A DNA stretch of 64,000 nucleotides from Oryza sativa Japonica Group (taxonomy: Eukaryota; Streptophyta; Magnoliopsida; Poales; Poaceae). The notes under the pieces are model-generated. The model searched no databases. It had not been told where the DNA came from and saw nothing but the letters and a program-made list of their open reading frames with translations. This document shows, in pieces, positions 1 to 11,592 of the stretch. The first letter of the stretch is position 1. Every line of letters starts with the position of its first letter. Both the position numbers and the translations under genes were made by a program. The stretch spans positions 24,767,501 through 24,831,500 of the forward strand of contig NC_089038.1 of the NCBI RefSeq assembly GCF_034140825.1, read 5' to 3'.

Positions 1-433
1 GAATGAAGGCCGAGTATTCACCTGATTCATTTAGCTAGAGGATGGAATATATGTAGTGCAAGTGCAGTGGAAGATGGAAGGCCTGCTGCGTGAGCCAATG
101 AATGAATATCCAACATTTTGGTTTCAATCAGGAGATGACCTGTCAGGAACAGACAGTTTAACTGTTGAATAGGCCCCTTTGTTTTTTTAGAGGGAACAAT
201 TTTTTTTTTAGAGGGAACCCCTTTGTTAATTACTGTCGTGCATGATGATCGGAATTTAAAAAAAAAAACGAAGAGGTGCATCCCACTATCGCTCTTTACA
301 CCCTCATCTGCAATCCAGCGACTAGGTGGAATCTATCTGCAATCCAACGGCTTGGTGGAATAGAGGTGACGTGGATCACTCCTAGAGCAGGAAATTAGTT
401 TTAATTGCAGTTAGTGGGGATCACCTATATAGA
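1..433. other. Intergenic, no gene seen
   Basis: I see no convincing coding frame. There are two short repeats. A unit of about 28 bp beginning 'atctgcaatcca' occurs at about 306-333 and again at 334-361. The motif 'agagggaac' occurs twice near 190-218. The Helitron-like element begins just to the right. This stretch could be the edge of a gene lying outside the window. Confidence 0.4.
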
Positions 434-3394
434 CTAGTAATTTGCCCGTGCTAACGCTACGGTGACATTTAATAACATAATTCAAGCAACCTGCTAACGC
501 TATGGTGACATTTAATAACACAATTCAAACAACCAAAAATATATACAAGACTATATTGCATAGTTATAAGATCAAGCAAAAATTAAAAAAACTATCACTA
601 TATAAATAAGTCAATCTGTTCTGTACAATCTGTTGTACGCACATAAATAAGTCCAAAGTAGGTAGTTCTGTACAATATATAAATACTGTGCAGGTAATAA
701 CTATCACTACCTTTGACCAGTAGTGAAACACATATTGTTTGCTACAGATCAATAACAAGGCAACATATTGCATACACACCATCACAGTTCGATCATCATC
801 GATCCATTAAAGCAGTCATGGTCAGTGCAAGGCTAGTTTTCTGTAACTCAAGACATTTTGATCTTCAGAATATGTTTGCACGGCCTCATAAATAAAGGAG
901 AAGGCATATTCACAAATCTTGAAATACAAAGGAGGTAAACGAAATTTAATTTGTTCTATGACAGTAATCTGAAATCTATAACACTCTAAGTATGACATCC
1001 AACAATTATACGAGTAGGTAGTCACAACTTAAACCTTGAAGCCGAAACCCTTCATTTTGCTTGTCATCGTCCAATGATATGAAGAGATTCCTTTTGCTTG
1101 TCATCTTATCCTGCGAAGGAAGTGAAAAACATGTTTGCTCCATTGTACCCGATGCACAGAGAACAATTTTGGATCATAGCAACTACAGTTATGTTTGCTC
1201 CAAGTTTATCCTTGTCAATGCAAACATAGTGTATTTACTTACCAACAAAGATTGTTTCTTCTTTGATTTCATATTGACAAACAGATCCCTTGAAAGCTTG
1301 CTATTTGAAGAGGATATATGCCTCGGTCCATTCTTAAACAGTGAATAAATCGTAAGGGTAACATATATAAAAGGCTATAAATTTGTCATAATTTTATTCT
1401 TTTGTCTCTATATGATTCATGAATTTGAAGATATGATTATCCATTGCACTATCTAATACTCTGTGAATCGCATTTGACGATCCAATACTCATGTGTTCCC
1501 AGTTGAGTAAACACATGATAGTTCTGTATATACAGGCATGTTAGGCCTCAATGCATGGTAGGTCTGAAATTAGTATAACGGCAGAAAAAATGACAAAACA
1601 TTAGTTTGACAATTAGCCTATAAAGACGACTTCTCTAACCCAACAATTAAGAGTTACTACAAAGCTTTTGTTGAGGTAAATATCCTCTGCATGAAATGAC
1701 TGACAAGTAGTACTTGCATTATACACATAACATAATTTGAACATAATTCCGTTCAACAGCCAAGATGTGGAGGCGGCATCAGGCTCTCCTTTGCCGCATC
1801 TCGCCGCTTAAGCATCCAGCGGGCTGGCCTGCTAGGGGGATCGGATGCTACTACGCCACCGAGCCGGAGGGCAGGAAGCCAAAGACGGCTCCTTTGCAGG
1901 TAATTTCTGGAATATGTTATCTCTAGGCTAGGCTCGGTGCTTGCTATCATGGCAAATCCCTCCCTTTTGAGTAATGAATGCAGGTCATTGCCGAAATACG
2001 TGTCTCTTACCTTGAGAGTTTTGGCGACGAGTTGTATATTTGTACGAAATATTTCGGTCAGGATATAGACAGTGAGAACAACGGACTGAACACATTATTT
2101 ACCACTGCAGCTCAACAGCATAATAAGAATTTCTCATAAGCAAGCTATCGTTTTGCCTGAATTACTACTTTCTTACACACATTCCATAGAGATGCTTTGA
2201 TTTTCAGTGGATTTTAACTTTTTTTTAATCGTCCCAACTACACTTGTGAGAAATAACAAACTTGCATTATGTAAAAGTTTGACAATCGGAATATACTGAA
2301 AGGCACCCATTCTTTGGGGTTTCAAGAAATCCATGTCATCAGACGGATATAGTAAGAAACATCCATACTGAAATTTGCAGTCAAGGGGCATGGTGGATAG
2401 GTTCCGTTTGCGTGCCAAAGGTGGTGATGGCAGCAATGGCTGCATCAGTCTTCCTCGCTCCAGGTCAGGATCGCCAAGGCAAGCCTGATGGTTTAACAAC
2501 TCCCCTGCTGCACAGCCCATGGAATTGTCACATGGTGCTAGCAGTAATCTTTTTGTGTATTTGTTTGTGGTGTAATAATGCCTGGTCGTGATCAACATTA
2601 GCCTAGATCTTAGTGAAAAGGAGTAAGATCTAGGCTAACTTCCTTCCCCATCTCACAGATTGCTAATTGCTTACAAAATAAAATTCAGCAGCACCTAAGT
2701 AGAGTAAACTATCAGATGCCCTGTTTTTCCACATAATGCATAACATTAAATTTATTTCTTTCTGAATAGTCTCCAGATCACAATGAATGCATTGGACAAT
2801 ATGTCGGTATTTAATCAATCTAAATATCAGTTGGCCCTAACACATTGACCTAACTTAACACTTACCTATGATGAGATCGGATGACGAGTGATTGACGACG
2901 ACCTGATGGCTGCGCGGTGGAGACAGGACGGTGAGCGATCCGATGGCGGAACGCGGTCAACGCGAGGGTGCGCTGGCGGCATCTATCTGGAGGCGGGAAT
3001 CGACGGCGGCGCGATGGCGACCGGATGGAGAGCGGACGGCGATGGGATCGAGAAATCCGGATGGACAACGGACGGCGATGGAGAGAGGGGCGGCGCGCGG
3101 CGGGAGAGAGAGGGGCGGCTGGGGTCGGCGGCGACGTGAATCGCGGCGGGGGCGGCGTGATGTTGGAGATCGGTGGCGGGCTGGCGGCGCGTGGGAGGGA
3201 GAGAAGAGAGATTAGGGCTGGGGAGGCGTGGGCTGGGATGGGGGAGGGGGCGCGGTTGAGAGGTGCGAGGTGGAGAGGATCTGAGCGTTGGATTTTACAC
3301 AGAGATGATCCGAACCGTTCCACAAGGAATGAAAAAAATAAGTGATGAGTGATGAGTGAAATCATTTGTTGAACTATAGCGTAGATATATAGGA
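434..3394 (-). mobile_element. Non-autonomous Helitron-like element, apparently complete
   Basis: Read on the minus strand, the element starts with TC (3394) followed by an AT-rich run, and ends in CTAG (437-434). About 11 nt before the CTAG is a short hairpin, arms CCGT/ACGG plus GC/GC with a GTTA loop. The flanking bases on that strand are A before and T after, the usual Helitron AT target with no duplication. A sub-terminal unit containing 'ctaacgct(a)cggtgacattt' is repeated twice at about 450-535. No Rep/helicase frame is present, so it would need a partner. The first 500 bp on the minus strand (about 2866-3365) are very GC-rich, contain an open frame rich in Pro, Ser and Arg (2862-3365), and end at a strong donor AG|GTAAGT near 2866. 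This suggests a captured promoter and first exon. The termini match the family closely, but I could not compare copies. Confidence 0.65.
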
Positions 3395-3589
3395 TTCGGT
3401 GAGACAGATATGCTCACCAGTCACCAATAGTTTTGATTAAAGCAAAAGAATTGAGCAAATTGCGTTCATGAATTACTCTGTTTTTGTTATGACCTTCCAT
3501 AGCCATGAGAGCATAGAATTTGGATGATGTTGTGAAACGTTATCTTGTCATCATGTCTATTATATTATTTATATAACTTTTGGTATTAA

Positions 3590-3867
3590 GGGGTTGTTTG
3601 GTTTGCTCCCAAAGTTTGCCAGAGCTTGCCACACCTTATGTTAGACAAGTTTGATCAAGTTAGCCTATTGTTTGATTTATAGCCACACTTATGGCAAGAT
3701 TCATTATTATCTATTAGAGTCCTACATGTCATCAACTCACCAAAGTGTGGCAAAATTCAATTTTGCTAGCTAAGGTGTGGCTCACTTTTTGTAAGCCACA
3801 ACTTAGTCAAGTGTGACAAAAAGTATGGTGAATGATGACAAACTTAGGACAGCATCTAAACATCCCC
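3590..3867. mobile_element. Tourist-like MITE (PIF/Harbinger)
   Basis: Terminal inverted repeats begin GGGGTTGTTTGGTTT on the left and, in reverse, GGGGATGTTTAGATG on the right. The flanks carry a TAA duplication (3587-3589 and 3868-3870). At 278 bp with no coding frame, it has the usual size and target site of Tourist elements. Confidence 0.8.
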
Positions 3868-4047
3868 TAACCCTTGTACTAGTTCCATAGTTCAACGATT
3901 ATAGGGATAAAAAATCACTAGAAGCAGTTGCCAATCCATAATAAAAATTACTACTAAGGTTCGACATACTAATTATATAATTATTAGCTAATATAATAAA
4001 AACAGCTAGAATAGAATAATTTATACGAGTCCCGTAACACTGAGAAA

Positions 4048-4279
4048 GTACACTTAGACTTTGTTCGGGAGCCTCGGCACACAAAATAAAACAGCATTTT
4101 AGTGCGTGATTAATTAAGTTTTAGCTATTTTTTTAAAAAATTGATTAATATGATTTTTTTAAGCAACTTTCGTATAAAAACTTTCTGCAAAAAAAACGCA
4201 CCATTTAACAGTTTGAAAAGCCTGCGCCCGAAAAATAAGAAAGAGGAGTTGGGAACTTGTACTGCCGCACGGAGCCTTA
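4048..4279. repeat. Non-autonomous DNA transposon copy
   Basis: The ends are imperfect inverted repeats, 'cttagactttgttcgggagc' on the left and 'gcacggagccttag' on the right. The inner part (tgattaatta, tttcgtataaaaac, aacagtttgaaaagc) recurs in weaker form at 13891-14099 and, in reverse, around 41172-41400. This marks a dispersed family common in rice. The superfamily is not clear from one copy. Confidence 0.5.
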
Positions 4280-4411
4280 GATATGCACCGGCAACAAGTG
4301 ATGTTGAGAAGGTTTCGCAGTGATAAATTATTTGAGAAAAGTTGTATGAGCGTAAAAGGCCTTCACCACTGGCATAGTTACGGCCATGGGCCATGGCTAC
4401 TACCCAATGTA

Positions 4412-4618
4412 CTTCCTCCGTTTTACAATGTAAATCATTCTAGCACTTCTCATATTCATATTAATGTTAATGAATCTAGATAGATATATATGTCTAGATT
4501 CATTAACATCAATATGAATGTGGTTAATAAATCTAGATAGATATATATGTCTAGATTCATTAACATCAATATAAATATGAGAAATGCTAGAATAACTTAC
4601 ATTGTGGAACGGAGGGAG
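4412..4618. mobile_element. Stowaway MITE (Tc1/mariner)
   Basis: The ends are the classic pair CTTCCTCCGTTTTAC and AACGGAGGGAG, flanked by TA (4410-4411, 4619-4620). A 60-70 bp unit with 'ctagatagatatatatgtc' is duplicated inside, so this copy is longer than its core. Confidence 0.85.
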
Positions 4619-4878
4619 TAGCTCTTACCATGGGCTATAAAGTTCAACAACAGCAGCAGCTGTGGCTAGCTCAGCCAAGCACCTCTTAACTTGATCACAT
4701 AGTTTTCTCTTTCTTTTTCCTTTCAATTTTAAATCCTTAGATAGCATCCCCGTTAGCTTGTGGGGTTTGGGTGAGGAGCCATTTTATTTACCGAGAAGAC
4801 ATTCAATTAGCATATGATTTATTAAGTGTTAAGTATTATAAATTTGAAAAAATGAACATGTTTAAAATTTTAAAATAA

Positions 4879-4882
<4 letters not shown>

Positions 4883-4936
<54 letters not shown>
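4883..4936. repeat. (TA)n microsatellite
   Basis: An uninterrupted TA run of about 54 bp. It is likely length-variable between cultivars. Confidence 0.95.
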
Positions 4937-4942
<6 letters not shown>

Positions 4943-5184
4943 TGTTTAGCAGTTTGAAAAATACCACAACCTAATAAGAACGGAGCTTTATTACATTTGA
5001 CAAAAAGAAAAACGTGTAGCGTTAGATTTAAAAGCTTTTGTTTTGTAGAAGTGAAATAATGAGGAGATGGTGGACTAGACTGGAAAAAAAGCAAGCAATC
5101 CCATCTCGTATAGTCCTACACTTCCTATTCATCCCCAAACAAAGCGCCGCGCTAAAGCCGTAACGTAGAAAAAGGGGGGACAGA

Positions 5185-7543
5185 ATGAGAGCGGCGGTAA
5201 GCGCACCCCCTCCCCACAGCTGCTACTCCCGCCGCGGCGCCACTCTACTGGACGCGCGCCATGTGCTCGACCATATGCCGCAGAGGCGCGAGCCGCCCCG
5301 GGCCGCTGGCCTCCGTGCCCCGCCGGCGGCCGCGGCCGCGTCCTCCCGGAGGACACCACCGCTGCGCGTGGCCGGGCGCGCCGCCGCCGCCGCCGCCTGT
5401 CCGGCCGCTTCAGGTACTAGAAGGGATGGAGCCTTTTTTCTTGGTTGTTCCCTCATAGCCACAAGACACGTCGTCCTCGATGGCTCTGGGGTGAACATTT
5501 GCGGCCTTTTGTCTGGATATCTGTGCCTGGGTGGGCGCTGCGTGGTTAGATGGGGCTTGAGTATCGGGAGATTGTGGTTTAGGACAAAGTCTTTTGGTGG
5601 TCACTAGGTGGGGAAGTGAACGCTTAATAATGGCATGAAAGTCTTGGGGGAGCTTGCAACTACAAAACAAAGTACGGAATGAAACCAAACGATTGCTCCA
5701 TTGACCATTAGGATACATAGTACATTTTGGTTAACTGAATCTTGCAATTGGGGACAAGGACACTCCTAGCGTTGATTTTGGAGCGCATACAAGTTAATTG
5801 AGTATTGGTGCCAAATGCCAAAGGGATTTTGGGAGAAAAAGAAGGTATATGAAGGGATAAGGCCTAAGGGGAAATGTGAAGGCTTATAAGATTTCAATGC
5901 TCTCAATGAGTTGTAATTTCGTTTCTGAAATTCTTACTTGCCTTCAGAAAATTGTTCAAAAGTATCCTGCTAATTCATATAATGTGTATAGCTGTACTTA
6001 TCAATTCTTCAGCTTTATCAGGGGTGTGACTTAAATTTAGCTTCACCTCATCATCAGGACTGCACTTGAATAGATTGTTTCAGTAGTATACAATTATACG
6101 TGAGGCTTGGATTCATGTTAAATACTGACTGAAGTATGCTCTGCCTATATAATTTGATAACACATAGATAAAAGAGGCAGGAGACAAATATCCCTTGATC
6201 GAACTGTAAATGGAATCTTTGTTGTCCGGCATAAGAGGTTAGAGCTATTTGCAAGTTGTCGTTTTTCATCTTCCTGGAGTTTGCTTCATTGTAGTATATA
6301 CTCCATTGCTTGAGAATCCGGGATCTCTTAGCCCAGACTTTTACTTGCCCCAAGCAAGCCTGCTTCCTAAAATCAAGCAAGGAATAAACCCTTGCTAGTT
6401 GCTTGCATTATTCTTGCAAAAAGCCAAGCATGTTCATCATATAAAAATAAGTATAGCTTTTCATGTATGCCACATTCAGAGGTTAACCATTCTTGTTGAG
6501 CACTTCCTGCATGCTTTCTCAGCTATGCTATATTTATCCAGACTGCACCGTCATTTAGCATGATGTCTAACCATTGCTCAGTTCCTTATTTGTTCAGGAT
6601 ACTCCTGCCAATTCCAACAGCCTTTCGCTCAACAACTCGTGTGCGGTTGACCTCACCTGCATTCTTGCCATCAAGACGAAATTTTGAAGGCTATATTCCT
6701 CAGAGCTGCTCAGGTTCATCATTGCAGATCTATAGCCGGTCATCCCTGCTATCTCTCTCACCATCTTCAGCTCTCATGGTGTCCTCCCAGCTGAACTCTT
6801 CGGATGTTGCTCAGCGATCAGAGGAATGGTTTGCTCTCCGCAAGGACAAGCTCACCACAAGCACCTTCAGCACTGCCTTGGGCTTCTGGGCTGGCAACAG
6901 ACGGTCAGAGCTGTGGAGTGAGAAAGTATTTGGATCAACAGAAATCAAGTTGGAGGATGCGGCGAGGTCTGCTATGAACTGGGGCACGGTGAATGAAAGT
7001 GTGGCCATAGAGCAGTACACAAGCATCACCGGACGGTCAGTGGGTTCCCTTGGCTTCGCAGTGCACACAGAGGCCAACTTTGGGTGGCTCGGAGCTTCAC
7101 CTGATGGCGTTCTAGGGTGTGACCCAGATGGTGGGATCCTAGAAGTCAAGTGCCCGTACAACAAGGGTAAGCCTGAGCTCGCTCTGCCATGGCGTGCTAT
7201 GCCATACTACTACATGCCACAGGTGCAGGGCCTGATGGAGATAATGGGCAGAGATTGGGTCGAGCTCTACTGTTGGACTCCCAACGGAAGCAGCCTGTTC
7301 CGAGTGCCCCGAGATCGCGGGTACTGGGAGCTCATCCATGAAGTCCTGCGTGATTTCTGGTGGGGGAATGTGATGCCGGCCCGGGAGCTGGTGCTGCTGG
7401 GGAAGGAGGCCGAAGCTAGATCCTTTGAACCACAGCCCAAGCACCGGTCGACAAACCTGGTGATTTTTAGAAGCAGGAAGCTAGCTTCTGAAGCCAAGTT
7501 GTTGTGCAAGGATATTGGCGGTCATGTAGAATTCTTCCCATGA
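5185..7543 (+). CDS. YqaJ-type exonuclease-fold protein (PD-(D/E)XK)
   Basis: Exons 5185-5413 and 6582-7543 join in phase to give 396 residues. The core is certain; exon 1 and the exact acceptor (6582, with a second AG at 6597 that breaks the frame) are inferred. The second exon carries the lambda-exonuclease/YqaJ fold. The motif EEWFALRKDKLTTS lies near residue 157. A glutamate follows in WGTVNE (E215), then SPDG with D251, and ILEVKCP with E264 and K266. This is the full metal-binding set of the PD-(D/E)XK nuclease superfamily. The N-terminal 140 residues are rich in Ala, Arg, Ser and Pro and have few acids, as in a plastid or mitochondrial transit peptide. In phage this family resects DNA ends for single-strand annealing recombination. 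Plants hold a few uncharacterised homologues annotated as restriction-endonuclease-like. The substrate and organelle are inference. The gene converges with the SKIP14-like gene. Confidence 0.8.
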
Positions 7544-8940
7544 GTAGCTCTGCCAATGGCTGCACACTGTATTCAGATTATTTATTCTTTCAATCAAAAA
7601 CATTGAATTGAATGACTAGTTCTCAAACCGTTGGTGTTTTTACTGTGGTTTTAGAGCGTTATAAAATGTTCCGTGATACGTCTTGTCATAGTTCCACATG
7701 TTTTTTCGGATTTTCATACTTGAAACAGGTGGCAATGAATCAAGCAGACTTGCAGATTAGCCAAACAGGCACAAATGTAATTTGCCTTTTTTTCCCTATG
7801 TGCCATAGCCTAACTCAACATGACGATCTCAAACTGAACTTTGGTTTTTCTTTCCTTTTCATTTGCCAAATGTAATTGTTGAGTTGGCCTTCTCTTTTTC
7901 TTTCCATTGTACGCCAAGCAGCAGCAATTCAATCCGACAGGTGTTGCTTGCTTCCAGGATATTCCTATCCTATCCCGGGAGACAAAAAAAAAACGGGTTG
8001 CAACTCGACATGCCGGTTGCTTCTCAGCTCTCACGACCCCTTTGTTCTTACCTTGCATGTGGGACAAGCAAGCAAGCCTGACCATGATAGATACACAACT
8101 CAAGGAGCAGGCAACAAGGCAAAGGTCTGGGGCTAACCTGGTCAAGACCATTTGGTATCTGACCTATTCATATCAGGGGCCTAATTGACCGGTAACCCGC
8201 GTTCTCAGCACTGCTAATTGCAGCCAGTTTTCTGATTGTAGTGCTGTGAGGTAACGGCCGATCTGATGATGGGTGGTGTGACCGGGCAAACCATTGTGGT
8301 GTCATGCAATGGTTTTCCGAGTTCTTGTAACACAAAAAAAGAAAAAAAAAAAAAGAGAAGAGACTTGGATGATTTAGCACAAGTGTAGGGTCCCTATATT
8401 TAGAGTACTGGACAACGAGACTCCTTTTTTCTCCATGCTTGACAGAGTACAAAAGATATGTTCCCATTGCCATGGCGGTCTCCATGACCAAATTTCGTGG
8501 CACTCAGCCCACATGTCGAAACAAATACCTTCAAGATATAAGAAAAAAAAGGAGCACGCACAGCAAATCGCAGAGAAAAAGAAGGAAAACCCAACGAGGG
8601 GAACAAACGTTACATAAGTACATAACCTTTTGCATACCATCCTGACCAAGCGATCATGTTACCACTTACCAACGAGGACGGCCATTCACCATAGTTTGAC
8701 AAAAAGAAATGATGGGATAACAAACCAAGCCATAGTAACTTAACGTCCTAACAAGCGATCATGTTACCACCGAGGACGGCTATTCACCATACTTGGCAAA
8801 TTGACATGATAGCAAGCGCAAGTTTGGTTAGAAGTCATTTATTTCTCTGCAAGTAGTTGTAAATTACATGGTAGTGTGACAAATGTTCTCAGAACTACAA
8901 CAACATTGTGGCACGCATGTACAAGGTAAATTACAGCAGT
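7544..8940. other. Convergent intergenic region, 3' UTRs
   Basis: This lies between two genes that face each other. I see no coding frame worth keeping. A unit with 'gcgatcatgttaccac' plus 'gaggacggc' and 'attcaccata' occurs at about 8649-8700 and again at 8753-8800. The reverse strand has AATAAA near 8945-8952, a likely poly(A) signal for the SKIP14-like gene. Confidence 0.45.
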
Positions 8941-9443
8941 CCTCTCTTTATTTGCTCTGGTGAGACCGTGAAAGGAGTAGAGCAGTTCATCTTCGATCTT
9001 AACATTCCAAGAACAGCAGCAGCTGCTGCAATACTGACGTAAAGTTCACGCTGTACTTCCGCTCTTGAACCGCAATCCCTGGAAGCAACCCCAAACCAAA
9101 GATAGGAAATGAGCTCTCACATAAGACTTAATTCAATGGGATGTATAACATCAAAGCAATCAGGAAAAACTCACCTCTGAAATGTCACCAGTCAGACAAT
9201 AGTAGCGAAACAATCTTTTTTTTCCTTTTTTTGCTGAATCAAACTAACTACTATTTTTTGTTCTTTTTCTTGCAAGAAGCTAATGTAGCATGTCAGGATG
9301 GCTGCGCCTTCAAGAATAACAAACTCTTCGTTTTTTTTTTGTCTGTTTTCTCAGTAGAAATGATATGTTAAGATGGCTTGCATGACAGCATTGCATGCTG
9401 TTCTCTGTTAGCGGAGGAAGAGTATTCATTGGGGGACAAACCC

Positions 9444-11592
9444 CTATTTCATTGGGGGAGACAGATCCTTCTTCTCTTGACAATTAGGGCAAACCCAGTC
9501 CAGAGAAAATGACTCCTTGAATGCCAACTTGTCTACACACCTTCCACACTCATAACATCTCAGTATGCAAACAGTACAACCTTTGCAATTACCAGATCTT
9601 CTGTCATCACATCCTTCATCTGGGCAATCATAAACAAGTTTGTAGTTCTGACAAATAGGGCACATCTCAATATCAAGAGCATATCCATCATTGCAATCTG
9701 ATAAAAACCGATTAGCATGAAGGAATCTTGGCCCCCGGTTATGCACCTCCTGTGTCTTGTCGGTATTCAACAAGGATAATAACTCTTCGTACTGCTCCTT
9801 TCGTAAACTGAAGAGTGTTCCAACTCTGAGGTGCTTAATTCCAAACACCGCCTTCGTATTAAATGACTTGAGATTGGAAATAAGGCCATCCAAAGTTAAC
9901 CGTGGGCAGCCCAAAATGCTCAGCTGTGTGAAATATTTTGTGTTAGATAAAAATTAATCAAGAGGAATTTCTATTAAGTTAGAAGGCAGAATAGACAAAT
10001 ATGTATTTACAATTAGAATGTCAAACTGACAAACATGTAAATATAAATATCAAAAGTGTTCACAAAACTGATGGCAGAAGGTTTCTTTTGTGATGCTCCT
10101 ACTATGAAAAAAAAAACAATATAACAACTTAAACAAATCGCAGTGCTGAACTTAGCTAGGTGCTCTTCAGCAACTTTGCACCATCATGTTGCATGTCATA
10201 TAAAACAAAGAATCGCATGCAAATTGCGGTCAGCTACAAAGTATTAATGCAAATATCTGTAACCACTATTCAGATTCGCTTTTATGTATTACTCAAAAAA
10301 CATCTAATCAACAGCACTTGCAAACCATGCATAATTGTCTCATCTAATTAGTTTCACTTTGAGAATATTATCTAGCAGGCATACAGATAAGTGAATAATA
10401 TTAGCTAAAACAAAAGAAAGAGCATAGACAGGGCGGTCACTAGAGAAACAATGGATAACCTAAACAGTAGTCATGCACCAAAAAGGTATATAAGATAGCA
10501 AAATAGCCTACACTACATGCAAAACTACAATGCAGATTTCCTTTCCCATTACAGTAACAAACTAAGAGTCCTATGGTAAACATTTACATTGGATTGATGG
10601 GAGTATGTTAAGATCAAACGTATATTGGTATGACAATGAACATTTCCAAGCAAACTTGTTGATACAGTATAAGTGCAATACTTGAAGAAGTTTGATTAAG
10701 TTATACTAACCTTTGTTAATCTTGGATTACTTTCTAAAACAGCCTTCAGCCCCTGGTCTGTGATATTTACGCAGCACGCAATACTTAGACACTGCAAAGT
10801 ATCTGGGCACTTCTGTGTCAGGTGTAGAAGACCAGCATCAGAAATTCTCTGGCGCAAATCCCCTTCAATGTGGATGGACTTCCACAGTAAGGGCTCATTT
10901 CTGACAGCCGAATGCAATGTCTTACACACTCTCTCAACAGAGAGGATGTCACGAAGGCCAAGGTAGTCAAGGGCAAACAGCATTCCCTCATGTGGAACTC
11001 CTCCCTCCTGGACAGGAACAACTTCAACTGCATCGCCGCACTCCAATGCAGCATTTCCAGAGGTAGGAGGGGTCTCCACGAACCCAAAAGAATCATCAGC
11101 ATTTCCTGAGGAAGAAGGGTTCTTCATGAACCCAAAAGAATCACCTTCACCAGCAGAAAGGCCTCCAAACCCCAAGGGGCCTTCAAAAACACCCCGATAG
11201 CCACCAAACTGAAACTCCGGTGATAGAACAAAAGCCTTATTCAAGTAATAACTCAGGTCGGCAAAAACAGCATCATCGCGGCTGTCTCCAAAACGCCCAG
11301 CACTGGACATGACTGTGAGGTCCTCAATGCAACTGGCGATCGCCGCGGTGAACGTGGTCTCCAGGTTCATGCCGAAGGGGTCGGTAGGCAAGAGGTCCAC
11401 AGGGTCGAACTCCTCTTCCTCTTCCAGCTCCAGCTCAAACTCCAGCTCATCCCACCACAGGGAGTTCACCCCACCGGATGACAGCGGCGAGGCCTCCTCC
11501 GACCAGCACCCGCACCCACACATCATGCCAGCGCAGTCCTCGTTCATCAGGAACGAGCTGGTGAGCGAGCACGACGAGTAATTCAGCGCCAT
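9444..11592 (-). CDS. F-box protein, SKIP14-like
   Basis: Two exons, 11592-10711 and 9923-9444 on the minus strand, join after a complete codon and give 453 residues. I chose the ATG at 11592 (MALNYSSCS) because this start resembles plant SKIP14; an upstream in-frame Met gives only a basic extension. Order along the protein: a Ser/Cys-rich start, an acidic run near 50-65 (ELEFELELEEEEE), an F-box around 203-245 with LDYLGLRDILSVERVC, then leucine-rich repeat-like units (GLLHLTQKCPDTLQCLSI). The C-terminus holds a dense Cys cluster (CPICQ, CPDEGC, CKGCTVC, CYECGRC, CPNCQ), probably binding zinc. F-box proteins bind SKP1 and choose targets for SCF ubiquitin ligases; the target here is unknown. 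The 5' leader probably contains an intron, donor near 12094 and acceptor near 11680. The family call is firm. Confidence 0.88.

Larger units (their letters stand above)
3868..5184. other. Intergenic, repeat-rich
   Basis: This holds a degenerate DNA-transposon repeat (4048-4279), a Stowaway MITE (4412-4618), a TA microsatellite (4883-4936) and the promoter side of the exonuclease-fold gene. Positions 4621-4880 show nothing I can name. Confidence 0.5.

Noticed and set aside
2862-3365. 167-residue Pro/Arg/Ser-rich frame on the minus strand
   Set aside because: Low complexity and inside the Helitron-like element. I kept it as a possible captured exon, not as a gene.
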